The notes beneath the pieces were generated by a model. It made no database searches. It worked only from the letters and a program-made list of their open reading frames with translations, and was not told where the DNA came from. From Burkholderia sp. 8Y (GTDB lineage Bacteria; Pseudomonadota; Gammaproteobacteria; Burkholderiales; Burkholderiaceae): 64,000 nt of DNA. The stretch is from contig NZ_LR733519.1 of assembly GCF_902506145.1 (NCBI RefSeq), positions 1,710,314-1,774,313 on the forward strand, in the 5' to 3' direction. The position numbers were made by a program, and so were the translations under genes. Positions 50,044 to 59,546 of this stretch are shown here, piece by piece (the first letter of the stretch is position 1; the number at the start of each line of letters is the position of its first letter).

Positions 50044-51609
50044 ATGCCGTCCTCTCGTCCTTCACCGTTGCGCGCGCTCATAACGGCCGGTGCGTTCACC
50101 GGATTCGCTGCATTCGCCGCGCTCGGTCCCGTGTCCGCGCATGCGCAAAGCACCGCTGTGATGGCGGTCGCCTCGACCTTCACGACGCTCGATCCCTACG
50201 ATGCCAACGACACGCTCTCGCAAGCCGTCGCCAAGTCGTTTTATCAGGGACTATTCGGCTTCGACAAGGACATGAAGATTCAGCCCGTGCTCGCGACGAG
50301 CTTCGAGGCGAGCCCCGACGCGAAGGTCTACACGATTCATCTGCGCCAGGGCGTGAAGTTCCACGACGGCACCGACTTCAACGCCGAAGCCGTGAAAGCG
50401 GTGTTCGACCGCGTGACCGACCCGGCGAACAAGCTGAAGCGCTACAACCTGTTCAACAAGATCGACAAGACCGAAGTGGTCGATCCGTACACGGTGAAGG
50501 TGACGCTCAAGATTCCGTTCTCTGCGTTCATCAACGTGCTTGCGCATCCATCGGCGGTCATGATCTCGCCGACCGCGCTCAAGAAGTACGGCAAGGACAT
50601 TGCGTTTCATCCGGTGGGCACGGGACCGTTCGAATTCGTCGAATGGAAACAGACCGACGACCTGAAAGTGAAGAAGTTCGCGGGCTACTGGAAGAAGGGC
50701 TATCCGAAGATCGACATGATCGACTGGAAGCCGGTCGTCGATAACAACACGCGCGCCGCGCTCATGCAAACGGGCGAAGCGGACTTCGCGTTTCAGGTTC
50801 CGTTCGAGCAGGCGGCGACCCTCAAGTCGAGCCCGAAGGTGGATCTGATCGCAGCGCCTTCCATCATCCAGCGTTACATCAGCATGAACATGCTGCAGAA
50901 GCCCTTCGATAATGCGAAGGTGCGCGAGGCGCTCAACTACGCGATCAACAAAGAGGCGCTCGTGAAGGTCGCATTCGCGGGCTATGCGGTGCCGGCCGAA
51001 GGGGTCGTGCCGCCGGGCGTGGACTATGCGACGAAGACCGGCCCGTGGAAATACGATCCCGCGAAGGCCCGCGAACTGTTGAAGGAAGCTGGCTATCCGA
51101 ACGGTTTCGAAACCACGCTCTGGTCCGGCTACAACTACACGACCGCGCAGAAGATCATCCAGTTCGTGCAGCAGCAACTGGCGCAAGTGGGCGTGAAGGC
51201 GTCGGTGGAGGCGCTCGAAGCCGGGCAGCGTGTGCAGCGCGTGGACAGCGCACCCGATCCTGCGACGGCTCCGGTGCGCATGTATTACATCGGCTGGTCG
51301 TCCTCGACGGGCGAAGCGGACTGGGCCATCTCGCCGTTGCTGTCGAGCGCATCGTTCCCGCCGAAGCTCGCGAACACGGCGTACTACAAGAACGATAACG
51401 TCGATGCCGATCTGCAAAAGGCGCTCGCCACCACGGACCGCAACGAGAAGGCCGCGCTCTATGCCGACGCGCAAAAGCGCATCTGGGCCGATGCGCCGTG
51501 GATTTTCCTCGTCACCGAAAAGGTCGTGTATGCGCGCAGCAAGCGGCTATCCGGCGCGTACGTGATGCCCGACGGCTCGTTCAATTTCGACGAGATCGCC
51601 ATCAAGTAA
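50044..51609 (+). CDS. gsiB: GsiB-like periplasmic peptide-binding protein
   Basis: 521-residue cluster C (DppA/OppA/GsiB) binding protein. A signal peptide ([24 protein letters not shown]) precedes [24 protein letters not shown]. Family markers are [45 protein letters not shown] and [32 protein letters not shown] segments. AAGGAG precedes ATG 50044, so the longer frame upstream was rejected. Ligands of this group include glutathione and dipeptides; adjacent peptidases hint at isoaspartyl or D-peptides. Confidence 0.92.
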   Translation: MPSSRPSPLRALITAGAFTGFAAFAALGPVSAHAQSTAVMAVASTFTTLDPYDANDTLSQAVAKSFYQGLFGFDKDMKIQPVLATSFEASPDAKVYTIHLRQGVKFHDGTDFNAEAVKAVFDRVTDPANKLKRYNLFNKIDKTEVVDPYTVKVTLKIPFSAFINVLAHPSAVMISPTALKKYGKDIAFHPVGTGPFEFVEWKQTDDLKVKKFAGYWKKGYPKIDMIDWKPVVDNNTRAALMQTGEADFAFQVPFEQAATLKSSPKVDLIAAPSIIQRYISMNMLQKPFDNAKVREALNYAINKEALVKVAFAGYAVPAEGVVPPGVDYATKTGPWKYDPAKARELLKEAGYPNGFETTLWSGYNYTTAQKIIQFVQQQLAQVGVKASVEALEAGQRVQRVDSAPDPATAPVRMYYIGWSSSTGEADWAISPLLSSASFPPKLANTAYYKNDNVDADLQKALATTDRNEKAALYADAQKRIWADAPWIFLVTEKVVYARSKRLSGAYVMPDGSFNFDEIAIK

Positions 51610-51617
51610 GGGCCACG

Positions 51618-52538
51618 ATGCTCAACTTCCTTGCCAAACGCCTGCTCGGGCTGCTGCCGACGCTTTTCATCGTCGCGGTGCTGGTCTTCATGTTCGTGCA
51701 TCTGTTGCCGGGCGACCCGGCGCGGCTCGCGGCCGGTGCCGAGGCGGACGAAGCAACGGTGGCGCTCGTGCGCGCGGACCTGGGCCTCGACAAGCCGCTG
51801 CCGCAACAACTGGTGAGCTTCTTCGGCAAGGTCGTGCACTTCGACTTCGGCAGGTCCACGCGAAGCAAGCGCCCCGTGAGCACGGAAATCGCGGAGCGTT
51901 TCATGCCGACTCTGTGGCTCACGCTCGCAAGCATGGTGTGGGCGGTCGTGTTCGGCATGAGCATCGGCATCGTGTCGGCGGTGTGGCGCAATCAGTGGCC
52001 CGACCGGCTCGGCATGACGCTCGCCGTGTCGGGCATTTCGTTTCCGGCGTTCGCGCTCGGCATGCTGTTGATGGAGATCTTCTCGGTGAAGCTGGGCTGG
52101 CTGCCCATCGTCGGCGATGGCACGTGGCAAAGCTACGTGCTTCCATCGCTCACGCTCGGCGCGGCGGTGGCCGCCGTGATGGCGCGCTTCACGCGCGCTT
52201 CGTTCGTCGAAGTGCTCGGCGAGGACTTCGTGCGAACCGCACGCGCGAAGGGCGTGCATGAGCCGATCGTCATCGTGAAGCACTGTCTGCGTAACGCGAT
52301 GATTCCCGTCGTCACGATGATGGGCCTTCAGTTCGGCTTCCTGCTCGGCGGATCCATCGTGGTGGAGAAAGTGTTCAACTGGCCGGGCCTTGGCCGCTTG
52401 CTCGTCGATGCCGTCGAAATGCGCGACTATCCGGTGATTCAGGCGGAAGTGCTGTTGTTCTCGCTGGAGTTCATCGTCATCAATCTGGTGGTGGACGTGC
52501 TGTACGCGGTCATCAACCCGACTATCCGCTTCAAATGA
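51618..52538 (+). CDS. gsiC: peptide ABC transporter permease GsiC
   Basis: 306 residues, six membrane helices. It starts [37 protein letters not shown], the DppB/GsiC opening, and has the permease EAA loop [35 protein letters not shown]. It forms the channel with GsiD. It begins eight bases after gsiB. Confidence 0.94.
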   Translation: MLNFLAKRLLGLLPTLFIVAVLVFMFVHLLPGDPARLAAGAEADEATVALVRADLGLDKPLPQQLVSFFGKVVHFDFGRSTRSKRPVSTEIAERFMPTLWLTLASMVWAVVFGMSIGIVSAVWRNQWPDRLGMTLAVSGISFPAFALGMLLMEIFSVKLGWLPIVGDGTWQSYVLPSLTLGAAVAAVMARFTRASFVEVLGEDFVRTARAKGVHEPIVIVKHCLRNAMIPVVTMMGLQFGFLLGGSIVVEKVFNWPGLGRLLVDAVEMRDYPVIQAEVLLFSLEFIVINLVVDVLYAVINPTIRFK

Positions 52539-52545
52539 GGACGGC

Positions 52546-53436
52546 ATGAGCGTAACCGTGCAAACCGCTCAGGACGGGCGGCAGACTGTCCGCACGCCGT
52601 GGACCGAGTTCTGGCGCAAGTTCAGGCAACAGCATGTCGCGATGATCGCGGCGGTGTTCGTGCTGCTGCTCATCGTGATCGCGATCATCGCGCCATACAT
52701 TGCGCCTTACGATCCCGAGAACTACTTCGACTACGACGCGCTCAACGCGGGCCCGTCGGCGGCGCACTGGTTCGGCGTCGATTCGCTCGGGCGCGATATT
52801 CTCAGCCGCATTCTCGTCGGCAGCCGTATATCGCTGTCGGCCGGGCTGCTGTCGGTCGTGATCGGCGCGGTGATCGGCACATTCTTCGGCTTGCTCGCGG
52901 GCTATTACGAAGGATGGTGGGACCGCATCGTGATGCGTATCTCCGACGTGCTGTTCGCGTTTCCGGGCATTCTGCTCGCGATCGGCGTGGTCGCGATTCT
53001 CGGCAACGGCATGGTGAACGTGGTCTGCGCGGTGGCTATTTTCAGCGTTCCCGCGTTCGCGCGGCTCGTGCGCGGCAACACGCTCGCGCTCAAGCATCTG
53101 ACCTATATCGAGGCGGCGCGCAGCATCGGCGCGTCGGATTGGACGATCATCGTGCGGCATATTCTTCCGGGCACGATTTCATCGGTGGTCGTGTACTTCA
53201 CGATGCGCATCGGCACGTCGATCATCACGGCGGCGAGCCTCTCGTTTCTTGGCCTCGGCGCGCAGCCACCGACGCCGGAGTGGGGCGCGATGCTCAACGA
53301 AGCGCGCGCCGACATGGCCGTGGCGCCGCACGTCGCCATTTTTCCGAGCCTCGCGATCTTTCTCACGGTGCTCGCGTTCAATCTGCTCGGCGACGGCTTG
53401 CGCGATGCGCTCGATCCCAAACTGGACCGGCCGTGA
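52546..53436 (+). CDS. gsiD: peptide ABC transporter permease GsiD
   Basis: 296 residues, DppC/GsiD type. An N-terminal cytosolic segment leads to the first helix ([29 protein letters not shown]); [27 protein letters not shown] is a hallmark, and the EAA loop is [35 protein letters not shown]. It starts seven bases after gsiC. Its stop overlaps the start of the next gene by one base (TGATG). Confidence 0.94.
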   Translation: MSVTVQTAQDGRQTVRTPWTEFWRKFRQQHVAMIAAVFVLLLIVIAIIAPYIAPYDPENYFDYDALNAGPSAAHWFGVDSLGRDILSRILVGSRISLSAGLLSVVIGAVIGTFFGLLAGYYEGWWDRIVMRISDVLFAFPGILLAIGVVAILGNGMVNVVCAVAIFSVPAFARLVRGNTLALKHLTYIEAARSIGASDWTIIVRHILPGTISSVVVYFTMRIGTSIITAASLSFLGLGAQPPTPEWGAMLNEARADMAVAPHVAIFPSLAIFLTVLAFNLLGDGLRDALDPKLDRP

Positions 53437-54458
53437 TGAAAGCACCGCACATCGGCACATTGCAAGCGGGCGCGCGCGGAACGATAGCGGATGTCGCGAG
53501 CGTAACCGTCGGACATTGCACGCTCGATGACGGCGACGTGCAAACCGGCGTCACGGTCGTGCGTCCGCACGGCGGCGATGTGTATCGGAAGAAAGTGCCC
53601 GCCGCCGCGTGTGTCATCAACGGTTTCGGCAAGAGTGTCGGACTCGTGCAAGTCGATGAACTCGGCGTGCTGGAAACGCCGATTGCGCTGACGAACACCT
53701 TCGGCGTCGGTGCCGTTGCATCGGGACAGATTCGTTCGGCGTGCGAAATAAATGAGGGCATAGGACGTGACTGGCCGAGCGTCAACCCGCTTGTGTTCGA
53801 GTGTAACGACGGCTATCTGAACGACTTGCAGGCATTCGCCGTCGAAGAAGCGCACTATCGCGAAGCACTTTCCGGATGCTCGAAAGACTTCGCGCGCGGC
53901 GCGGTCGGCGCGGGGCGGGGCATGTCGTGTTTCGAGCTGAAAGGCGGCATCGGATCGGCGTCGCGGATCCTGGATATGGGCGCTCATGCTTATGCAATCG
54001 GCGCGCTCGTGCTCGCCAACTTCGGGCGCTTGCCGCAACTGACGATAGCGGGCGAGGCTGTCGGCCTCGCGCTGCACGCGGCCACGCAAGGGCAGATGAA
54101 GCCGGAACAAGGCAGCATCATCATGCTGCTCGCGACCGATGCGCCGCTCGATTCGCGGCAGTTGCGACGCCTCGCGATGCGCGCCGCAGCCGGGCTGGCG
54201 CGCACTGGCTCCGTCTATGGCCACGGAAGCGGCGATATCGCGCTCGCGTTCTCGACGGACTACACCGTCCCGCACGACGCCGCGTTCATCGCGCTGCCGC
54301 CCTTGCTTCCCGACGCGCGCCTCGATCCGCTATTTCAGGCGGCTGCCGACAGCATCGAACAGGCCATTCTCGATGCGCTTTTCAGCGCAGAGACCGTGAC
54401 CGGCCGCGACGGTCATCAGCGACTGTCTCTCACGGACGCATTGAAAATCAAACCATGA
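53436..54458 (+). CDS. DmpA-like P1 family aminopeptidase
   Basis: 340 residues of the P1 (DmpA/BapA) family: self-cleaving N-terminal nucleophile enzymes that remove L- or D-amino acids or beta-amino acids from peptides. The expected processing site is Gly226-Ser227 in QGSIIMLLATDAPL. Other conserved blocks are IALTNTFGVGAVASG, RGMSCFELKGGIGSASR and RTGSVYGHGSGDIALAFST. There is no signal peptide, so it acts in the cytosol on imported peptides. It is coupled to gsiD and to the M55 gene. Precise specificity is unknown. Confidence 0.88.
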   Translation: MKAPHIGTLQAGARGTIADVASVTVGHCTLDDGDVQTGVTVVRPHGGDVYRKKVPAAACVINGFGKSVGLVQVDELGVLETPIALTNTFGVGAVASGQIRSACEINEGIGRDWPSVNPLVFECNDGYLNDLQAFAVEEAHYREALSGCSKDFARGAVGAGRGMSCFELKGGIGSASRILDMGAHAYAIGALVLANFGRLPQLTIAGEAVGLALHAATQGQMKPEQGSIIMLLATDAPLDSRQLRRLAMRAAAGLARTGSVYGHGSGDIALAFSTDYTVPHDAAFIALPPLLPDARLDPLFQAAADSIEQAILDALFSAETVTGRDGHQRLSLTDALKIKP

Positions 54459-55279
54459 AAGTGCTGATTTCGACCGATATCGAAGGCATTGCGGGCGTGT
54501 TCCACCCGGAGCAAACGCGGCCGGGCAATGCGGAATACGAGCAGGCGCGGCGCTGGATGACGCACGAGGCAAACGCGGCGGCCGAGGGCGCGTTCGAAGG
54601 CGGCGCGTCGCAAGTATGGGTCAACGATTCGCACGGCGGCTTTCGCAATCTGCTGCCCGATGTCTTCGATGCACGCGTGCAACTGGTGCTCGGCAAGCCG
54701 CGCACGTTCGGCATGATGGCGGGCCTCGAAGCATCGCCCGATCTGGTGTTCATGGTCGGCTATCATGCGCGCGCGCAGAGCCGCGGCATTCTCGCGCATA
54801 CGATCAACAGCACGGCGTTCGCGCGCGTGATGCTCGACGGCACGGAAGTCGGCGAAGCGGCGCTCTACGGCAGGCTGGCGGAAGAACGCGGCGCCCGCAT
54901 TGCGCTGCTGACAGGCGATGACGTCTTCGGCGCCGAGACGCTGCCGTCATTTCCGGGCGCGCGCTTCGTCTGCGTGAAGACGGCGCACGGCTATTCGAGC
55001 GGCGTCACGCACACGCCCGCTGCCGCATGCGAAGCGATCCGGCGCGCGGCGCAAGAGGTCATCGAAAGCGCAGTGCCCGACAGATCAGGCACGCGCCACG
55101 CGTCGGCAAACATCCGCTGCGAACTGCGCGTGCAGACGAGCGCGCTCGCCGATCTCTTCTGCCAGTGGCCATCGCTCGAACGCACCGACGCGGTCACGCT
55201 GGCCTTCGATGCGCCCAGCGCCGAGCACGTTGTTCGCACGCTCAATTGCCTTTCGGCAATGTCATTCATGTTGCGGTGA
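54455..55279 (+). CDS. dppA: D-aminopeptidase DppA-like (M55)
   Basis: 274 residues, the zinc peptidase family of Bacillus DppA, which removes N-terminal D-amino acids such as D-Ala. The metal and catalytic residues fall at almost the same numbers as in DppA: Asp8 and Glu10 (STDIEG), His60 (NDSHGG), His104 (GYHAR), His115 (LAHT) and Glu134 (EVGEAAL). It is the last gene of the operon, overlapping the DmpA-like gene by four bases. It suggests that the importer handles cell-wall or other D-residue peptides. Confidence 0.92.
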   Translation: MKVLISTDIEGIAGVFHPEQTRPGNAEYEQARRWMTHEANAAAEGAFEGGASQVWVNDSHGGFRNLLPDVFDARVQLVLGKPRTFGMMAGLEASPDLVFMVGYHARAQSRGILAHTINSTAFARVMLDGTEVGEAALYGRLAEERGARIALLTGDDVFGAETLPSFPGARFVCVKTAHGYSSGVTHTPAAACEAIRRAAQEVIESAVPDRSGTRHASANIRCELRVQTSALADLFCQWPSLERTDAVTLAFDAPSAEHVVRTLNCLSAMSFMLR

Positions 55280-55297
55280 GCGCCGGAACTATCGTTA

Positions 55298-55329
55298 GAA
55301 TGGAGCCCTTGAGCAGGAAAGCTCCATTC
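55298..55329 (+). terminator. hairpin after the peptide operon
   Basis: GAATGGAGC (55298-55306) pairs perfectly with GCTCCATTC (55321-55329) across a 14-base loop, 19 bases after the M55 stop. There is no T-run, so it could equally be a leader structure for the next small gene. Confidence 0.45.
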
Positions 55330-55351
55330 AACGGCTCGGCAGGCGAAGTTC

Positions 55352-55570
55352 ATGCATGACGTAAGGCTCGCACACAACGACGATACCGCGCTCGATCCCG
55401 CTGATCCGGCGCTCGTCATGCGCGGATCATTGTTCATTGACGGTCACGAGGCAGGCTGCTGGGAAGCGCGGCGCGACGGCACGTGGACGGCGCATCTGCG
55501 GCACACGCCGGGGTGGATCGTCGAAGCGAGCCGGGCGGCGCTGATCGAACGGCTCGCTCGCGGGGCGTAG
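55352..55570 (+). CDS. small hypothetical protein, 72 aa
   Basis: 72 residues with good coding character and an AGGCGAAG stretch upstream of ATG 55352. It reads as a compact beta-hairpin protein (MRGSLFIDGHEAGCWEARRDGTWTAHLRHTPGWIVEASRAALIERLARG). No family is recognised. It lies between the M55 gene and crcB on the same strand, 42 bases before crcB, and could be co-transcribed with it. Confidence 0.6.
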   Translation: MHDVRLAHNDDTALDPADPALVMRGSLFIDGHEAGCWEARRDGTWTAHLRHTPGWIVEASRAALIERLARGA

Positions 55571-55612
55571 CGTCAGCCTGTCGCGCTTTCATCAAGATAA
55601 CTGAACAACAAT

Positions 55613-55990
55613 ATGTACCTGTCGATCATCGCGGTAGGGCTCGGCGGCGGCCTCGGCTCGCTGCTCCGCTGGGCGCTCGGTTTGCGCCTCAACGCCGTCT
55701 TTCCGAATCTTCCGCTCGGCACCTTCGCGGCCAATGTCATCGCGGGCTACATCATTGGCGTGGCCGTTGCGTTTTTTGCGCGTGTGCCGGACGTTTCCGT
55801 CGAATGGCGGCTCTTCGTGATTACCGGCTTGATGGGCGGGCTGTCCACGTTCTCGTCGTTCTCGGCGGAAGTCGTCGCGCATCTTCAGCAAGGGCGGCTC
55901 GGCTGGGCGCTCGCTGAAATCGCGCTGCACGTCGGGGCATCGCTTTTGATGACCGGGCTCGGCATCGCGACCGTGACCGTCGCGAGTTGA
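55613..55990 (+). CDS. crcB: fluoride channel CrcB/Fluc
   Basis: 125 residues, four helices. Family signatures are [29 protein letters not shown] with the conserved Asn near 41, and [16 protein letters not shown] with the Phe pair lining the pore. It exports fluoride as a dual-topology dimer. I looked for a fluoride riboswitch upstream and did not see one. Confidence 0.94.
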   Translation: MYLSIIAVGLGGGLGSLLRWALGLRLNAVFPNLPLGTFAANVIAGYIIGVAVAFFARVPDVSVEWRLFVITGLMGGLSTFSSFSAEVVAHLQQGRLGWALAEIALHVGASLLMTGLGIATVTVAS

Positions 55991-56115
55991 TGTTCGAGCA
56001 CGTTCCGATTTTGTCCTGCGCCCGTTTTTTACAGTTTTCCCCGGCGTTTCCGACGCCCGACACTTCGCCGCTCGCTCAGCGGCTTTATTTTTATTGCAAC
56101 AAAGAAGGTGAAGAC

Positions 56116-56589
56116 ATGCCCGAGTTCCCGCTTATCGAAATCAGACCGTACCGGGCGAGTGATCTCGACGGCGTGATCGACCTGTTTCTGCGCGCCGTGC
56201 GCGAAACGGCATCGGTCGATTACAACGAGAAGCAGATCGACGTGTGGGCGCAGGCCGATCCCGACGAATGGGCGGTGGCCCGCGCAAGCCGCCCGACATG
56301 GGTGGCGTTCACCGGCGGGCAGCTCGCCGGTTTCGCCGATCTGGAGCGAAACGGCCTGATCGACATGATGTTCGTTCATCCAGACCACCAGCGCAAAGGC
56401 GTGGCGACCGCGCTGCTCGCGCGCATCGAGGCCGAGGCGGACGAGGCGGGCATGCAGGTGCTGCACACGTACGCGAGCGCAACAGGCAGGCCGTTCTTCG
56501 AATACTGCGGCTTCACGATGCTGCTGGCCCGCGCGGTCGTGGTGCGCGGGCAGCGGTTCGTGCAGTTCGTAATGGAAAAAGTGCTGTGA
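56116..56589 (+). CDS. GNAT family N-acetyltransferase
   Basis: 157 residues. The acetyl-CoA motif is LIDMMFVHPDHQRKGVATALLARIEAEADEAG (about 80-110), and the C-terminal part (ATGRPFFEYCGFTML) fits the YafP/ElaA-like group. AAGGTGAAG precedes the Met at 56116. Its substrate is unknown. It lies just before the hutH promoter and is not clearly part of the hut operon. Confidence 0.88.
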   Translation: MPEFPLIEIRPYRASDLDGVIDLFLRAVRETASVDYNEKQIDVWAQADPDEWAVARASRPTWVAFTGGQLAGFADLERNGLIDMMFVHPDHQRKGVATALLARIEAEADEAGMQVLHTYASATGRPFFEYCGFTMLLARAVVVRGQRFVQFVMEKVL

Positions 56590-56602
56590 GCGTCGCGCGG
56601 TC

Positions 56603-56614
56603 TGTATAGACAAG
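56603..56614. promoter_or_regulatory. HutC operator 3, upstream of hutH
   Basis: TGTATAGACAAG carries TGTATAGACA (56603-56612), identical to the word at 56702-56711 exactly 99 bases away and, as reverse complement, to the one upstream of hutU at 36729. Confidence 0.7.
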
Positions 56615-56699
56615 CACACAAACATCCGGGATTTCGTCTCAGTGGAATCCCGGATAGCCCCTTGTTTCGCCGTTTATGCCCGTTTAGACTGAAGTCTGA

Positions 56700-56712
56700 C
56701 TTGTATAGACAG
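56700..56712. promoter_or_regulatory. HutC operator 4, directly before hutH
   Basis: CTTGTATAGACAG ends eight bases before the hutH start codon and overlaps its ribosome-binding region (AGGATG). Binding here would block both transcription and access to the start. Confidence 0.75.
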
Positions 56713-56720
56713 GATGAAAC

Positions 56721-58277
56721 ATGATTACGCTGACGCCCGGAAAACTCACGCTGCCGCAACTGCGCCGCATTGCGCGCGGCTCGGATTCGCTGCGGCTCGA
56801 CCCCGCGAGCTTCGACGCCATCGACGCGAGCGCCCGCGCGGTCGCGGCCATCGCCGCGAAGGGCGATCCGGCGTACGGCATCAACACGGGCTTCGGGCGG
56901 CTCGCGAACACGCACATTCCCGCCGACCAGCTCGAACTGTTGCAGCGCAATCTCGTGCTGTCGCACGCGGTGGGCGTTGGCGAGCCGATGTCGCGCCCGG
57001 TCGTGCGGCTGCTGATGGCGCTCAAGCTGTCCAGCCTCGGGCGCGGGCATTCGGGCATCCGCCGGGAAGTCATCGACGCGCTCATCACGCTCTTCAACGC
57101 GGACGTGCTGCCGATCATTCCGGTCAAGGGCTCGGTCGGCGCATCCGGCGATCTTTCCCCGCTCGCGCATATGTCGACGGTGCTGCTCGGCATCGGCGAA
57201 GTGACGATTCGCGGCGAACGCGCGGGCGCGCTCGACGGTCTCGCTGTCGCCGGCCTCAAGCCGATGACGCTGCAGGCGAAGGAAGGGCTCGCGCTACTCA
57301 ACGGCACGCAGGCGTCGGCGGCGCTGGCGCTGTATCACCTCTTCGCCATCGAAGACCTGTTCCGCACCGGACTCGTCGCGGGCGCGCTTTCGGTCGATGC
57401 GGCCGCGGGCTCCGTCGTGCCGTTCGATGCGCGCATCCACGAACTGCGCGGACATCGCGGGCAGATCGACGCGGCGGCCGCTTATCGCGCGCTGCTCGCG
57501 GGCTCGGGCATCAATCTGTCCCACGCGGATTGCGAGAAGGTGCAGGATCCGTACAGCCTGCGCTGCCAGCCGCAAGTAATGGGCGCGTGCCTCGATCAGA
57601 TGCGCCACGCCGCCGACGTGCTGCTGATCGAAGCGAACGCCGTCTCCGACAATCCGCTGATCTTCCCGGATACCGGAGAAGTGCTGTCGGGCGGCAATTT
57701 CCACGCTGAACCCGTTGCTTTCGCCGCCGACAATCTCGCGCTCGCCGCCGCTGAAATCGGCGCGCTGGCCGAGCGGCGCATCGCGCTTCTGATCGACGCC
57801 ACGCTGTCCGGCCTGCCGCCGTTCCTCGTGCGCGACGGCGGCGTCAACTCGGGCTTCATGATCGCGCATGTGACGGCAGCGGCGCTCGCCTCCGAGAACA
57901 AGACGCTGGCGCACCCCGCTTCGGTCGATTCGCTGCCCACTTCCGCGAACCAGGAAGATCACGTTTCGATGGCCACGTTCGCCGCCCGCAAGCTCGGCGA
58001 TATCGCGAGCAACACGGCCAATATCCTTGCCATCGAACTGCTCGCGGCGGCGCAGGGCGTCGATCTGCGCGCGCCGCACAAGACGAGCGCGCCGCTCATC
58101 GAAGTGATGAACACGCTGCGCGCGCACGTCCCGCATTACGACCTGGACCGCTACTTCGCGCCGGATATCGCGGCCATCGCCAAGCTGGTCGAACAAGGCA
58201 TGGTCGCGCGGCACAGCCCGTTCGCGTTCGCGTCGGAGGCGTCGGAGGCGGCGGAGAAAGCGGAAGCGAGCGCATGA
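56721..58277 (+). CDS. hutH: histidine ammonia-lyase
   Basis: 518 residues, full length. It deaminates histidine to urocanate. The self-forming MIO cofactor arises from Ala141-Ser142-Gly143 in [15 protein letters not shown], at the position known from Pseudomonas. Other markers are [14 protein letters not shown] (active Tyr region), [19 protein letters not shown] sequence and [19 protein letters not shown]. First gene of hutH-C-D-F-G; it overlaps hutC by four bases. Confidence 0.97.
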   Translation: MITLTPGKLTLPQLRRIARGSDSLRLDPASFDAIDASARAVAAIAAKGDPAYGINTGFGRLANTHIPADQLELLQRNLVLSHAVGVGEPMSRPVVRLLMALKLSSLGRGHSGIRREVIDALITLFNADVLPIIPVKGSVGASGDLSPLAHMSTVLLGIGEVTIRGERAGALDGLAVAGLKPMTLQAKEGLALLNGTQASAALALYHLFAIEDLFRTGLVAGALSVDAAAGSVVPFDARIHELRGHRGQIDAAAAYRALLAGSGINLSHADCEKVQDPYSLRCQPQVMGACLDQMRHAADVLLIEANAVSDNPLIFPDTGEVLSGGNFHAEPVAFAADNLALAAAEIGALAERRIALLIDATLSGLPPFLVRDGGVNSGFMIAHVTAAALASENKTLAHPASVDSLPTSANQEDHVSMATFAARKLGDIASNTANILAIELLAAAQGVDLRAPHKTSAPLIEVMNTLRAHVPHYDLDRYFAPDIAAIAKLVEQGMVARHSPFAFASEASEAAEKAEASA

Positions 58278-58969
58278 GCACGCCCGCGTATCAGGAGATC
58301 AAGGACTACATCCTGCAGCGCATTCACATCGGCGAGTGGCGCGAGGGCGATCAGGTGCCGTCCGAAAACGAGCTGGCGCGCGAGTTCAAGGTCGCGCGCA
58401 TGACCGTGAACCGCGCGCTGCGCGAACTGACGGCCGAACAGGTGCTCACGCGCGTGCAGGGCGCGGGAACGTTCGTCGCAGAGCCGAAGTACGCGTCGAC
58501 GCTCGTCGAGATTCGCAGCATTTCGGACGAAATCGCTGCGCGCGGCCATGCGTATCGCGCGCAGGTGCTGCATCTGGGCGCATCCATCGTCGATGAGGCG
58601 CTCGCCGCCGAAATGCAGCTTGCGCTCGGCAGTCCGGTGTTTCATTCGCGCGTGCTGCACTTCGAAAACGACGAGCCGGTGCAGATCGAAGAGCGTTACG
58701 TGAATCCGGCGCTCGCGCCGGAATACGCGCGACAGGACTTCACGACGATCACGCCGAACCAGTACCTCATGATCGCCGCGCCGCTTCAGCGCGTGGAGTA
58801 CCGGATCGAGGCGTCGGTGCCGTCGCCTGAAATCCGCGATGCGCTCGCGATGGGCGAGCACGAGCCCTGTCTGCTGCTGCATCGGCGCACGTGGTCGCGG
58901 GATGCGGTCGCGTCGGTCGCGAATCTCTGGCATCCGGGCGACCGTTATCAATTTACCGGGCACTTCTGA
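58274..58969 (+). CDS. hutC: histidine utilisation repressor HutC (GntR/UTRA)
   Basis: 231 residues. An N-terminal GntR winged helix ([65 protein letters not shown]) is followed by a UTRA ligand domain ([52 protein letters not shown]). HutC represses hut genes until urocanate binds. The TGTATAGACA/TTGTATATACAA sites before hutH and hutU are its likely targets, so it also regulates itself. Confidence 0.95.
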   Translation: MSTPAYQEIKDYILQRIHIGEWREGDQVPSENELAREFKVARMTVNRALRELTAEQVLTRVQGAGTFVAEPKYASTLVEIRSISDEIAARGHAYRAQVLHLGASIVDEALAAEMQLALGSPVFHSRVLHFENDEPVQIEERYVNPALAPEYARQDFTTITPNQYLMIAAPLQRVEYRIEASVPSPEIRDALAMGEHEPCLLLHRRTWSRDAVASVANLWHPGDRYQFTGHF

Positions 58970-58970
58970 C

Positions 58971-59546
58971 GTGACGATCATTCCGGCGGCTTCGCTCATC
59001 GCCGTGCCGTGGAAGAACGGCGGCGGCATCACGCGCGAAATCGCGGCGGGGCCGCCCGGCGCGTCGCTCGATGCGTTCGCGTGGCGGCTGTCGATCGCGG
59101 ATGTATCGTCGGACGGCGCGTTTTCGGTTTTTCCCGGCGTCGATCGCGCGCTCGTGCTGCTCGACGGCGCGGGCATGAGGCTCTCGGACCAGAGCGGGCG
59201 CGAGCATCGGCTCGACGAACCGCTCGCGATGGCGCAATTCGCGGGCGAGACGCCGATTCACGCGAGTCTCATCGACGGACCGACGCGCGATTTCAACGTG
59301 ATGGTGCGGCGCGATGCGGCGCGCATGTCCGTAAGCGTTCGGCGCGCGGGGCGTCATGAACTGGCGCAGCAGCAAGAACTGATGTTCGCCTACTGCGCGA
59401 GCGGCAGCCTGAGCGTCGCTTGCGTCGATGGCAGGCACGCGGTGCTGTATCCGGGCGATACCGTCCGCATCGAGCGGCCCTGCACCATCGAAGCCGCAGG
59501 CGATGCCGCGTGGCTCTGCATCGGCATCGAGGAGACACGAGCTTGA
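58971..59546 (+). CDS. hutD: HutD family protein
   Basis: 191 residues, bicupin HutD family (SLIAVPWKNGGGITREIAAGP; WRLSIADVSSDGAFSVFPGVDRALVLLDGAGM; HASLIDGPTRDFNVMVRRD). HutD is found in hut operons and is thought to moderate pathway flux or sense an intermediate; no enzyme activity is established. The start codon is GTG at 58971, one base after the hutC stop. hutF overlaps its end. Confidence 0.92.
   Translation: MTIIPAASLIAVPWKNGGGITREIAAGPPGASLDAFAWRLSIADVSSDGAFSVFPGVDRALVLLDGAGMRLSDQSGREHRLDEPLAMAQFAGETPIHASLIDGPTRDFNVMVRRDAARMSVSVRRAGRHELAQQQELMFAYCASGSLSVACVDGRHAVLYPGDTVRIERPCTIEAAGDAAWLCIGIEETRA

Noticed and set aside
55280..55612. Fluoride riboswitch before crcB
   Set aside because: I looked for the conserved short-stem and pseudoknot pattern and found only a simple 9-base hairpin well upstream with a small gene in between.
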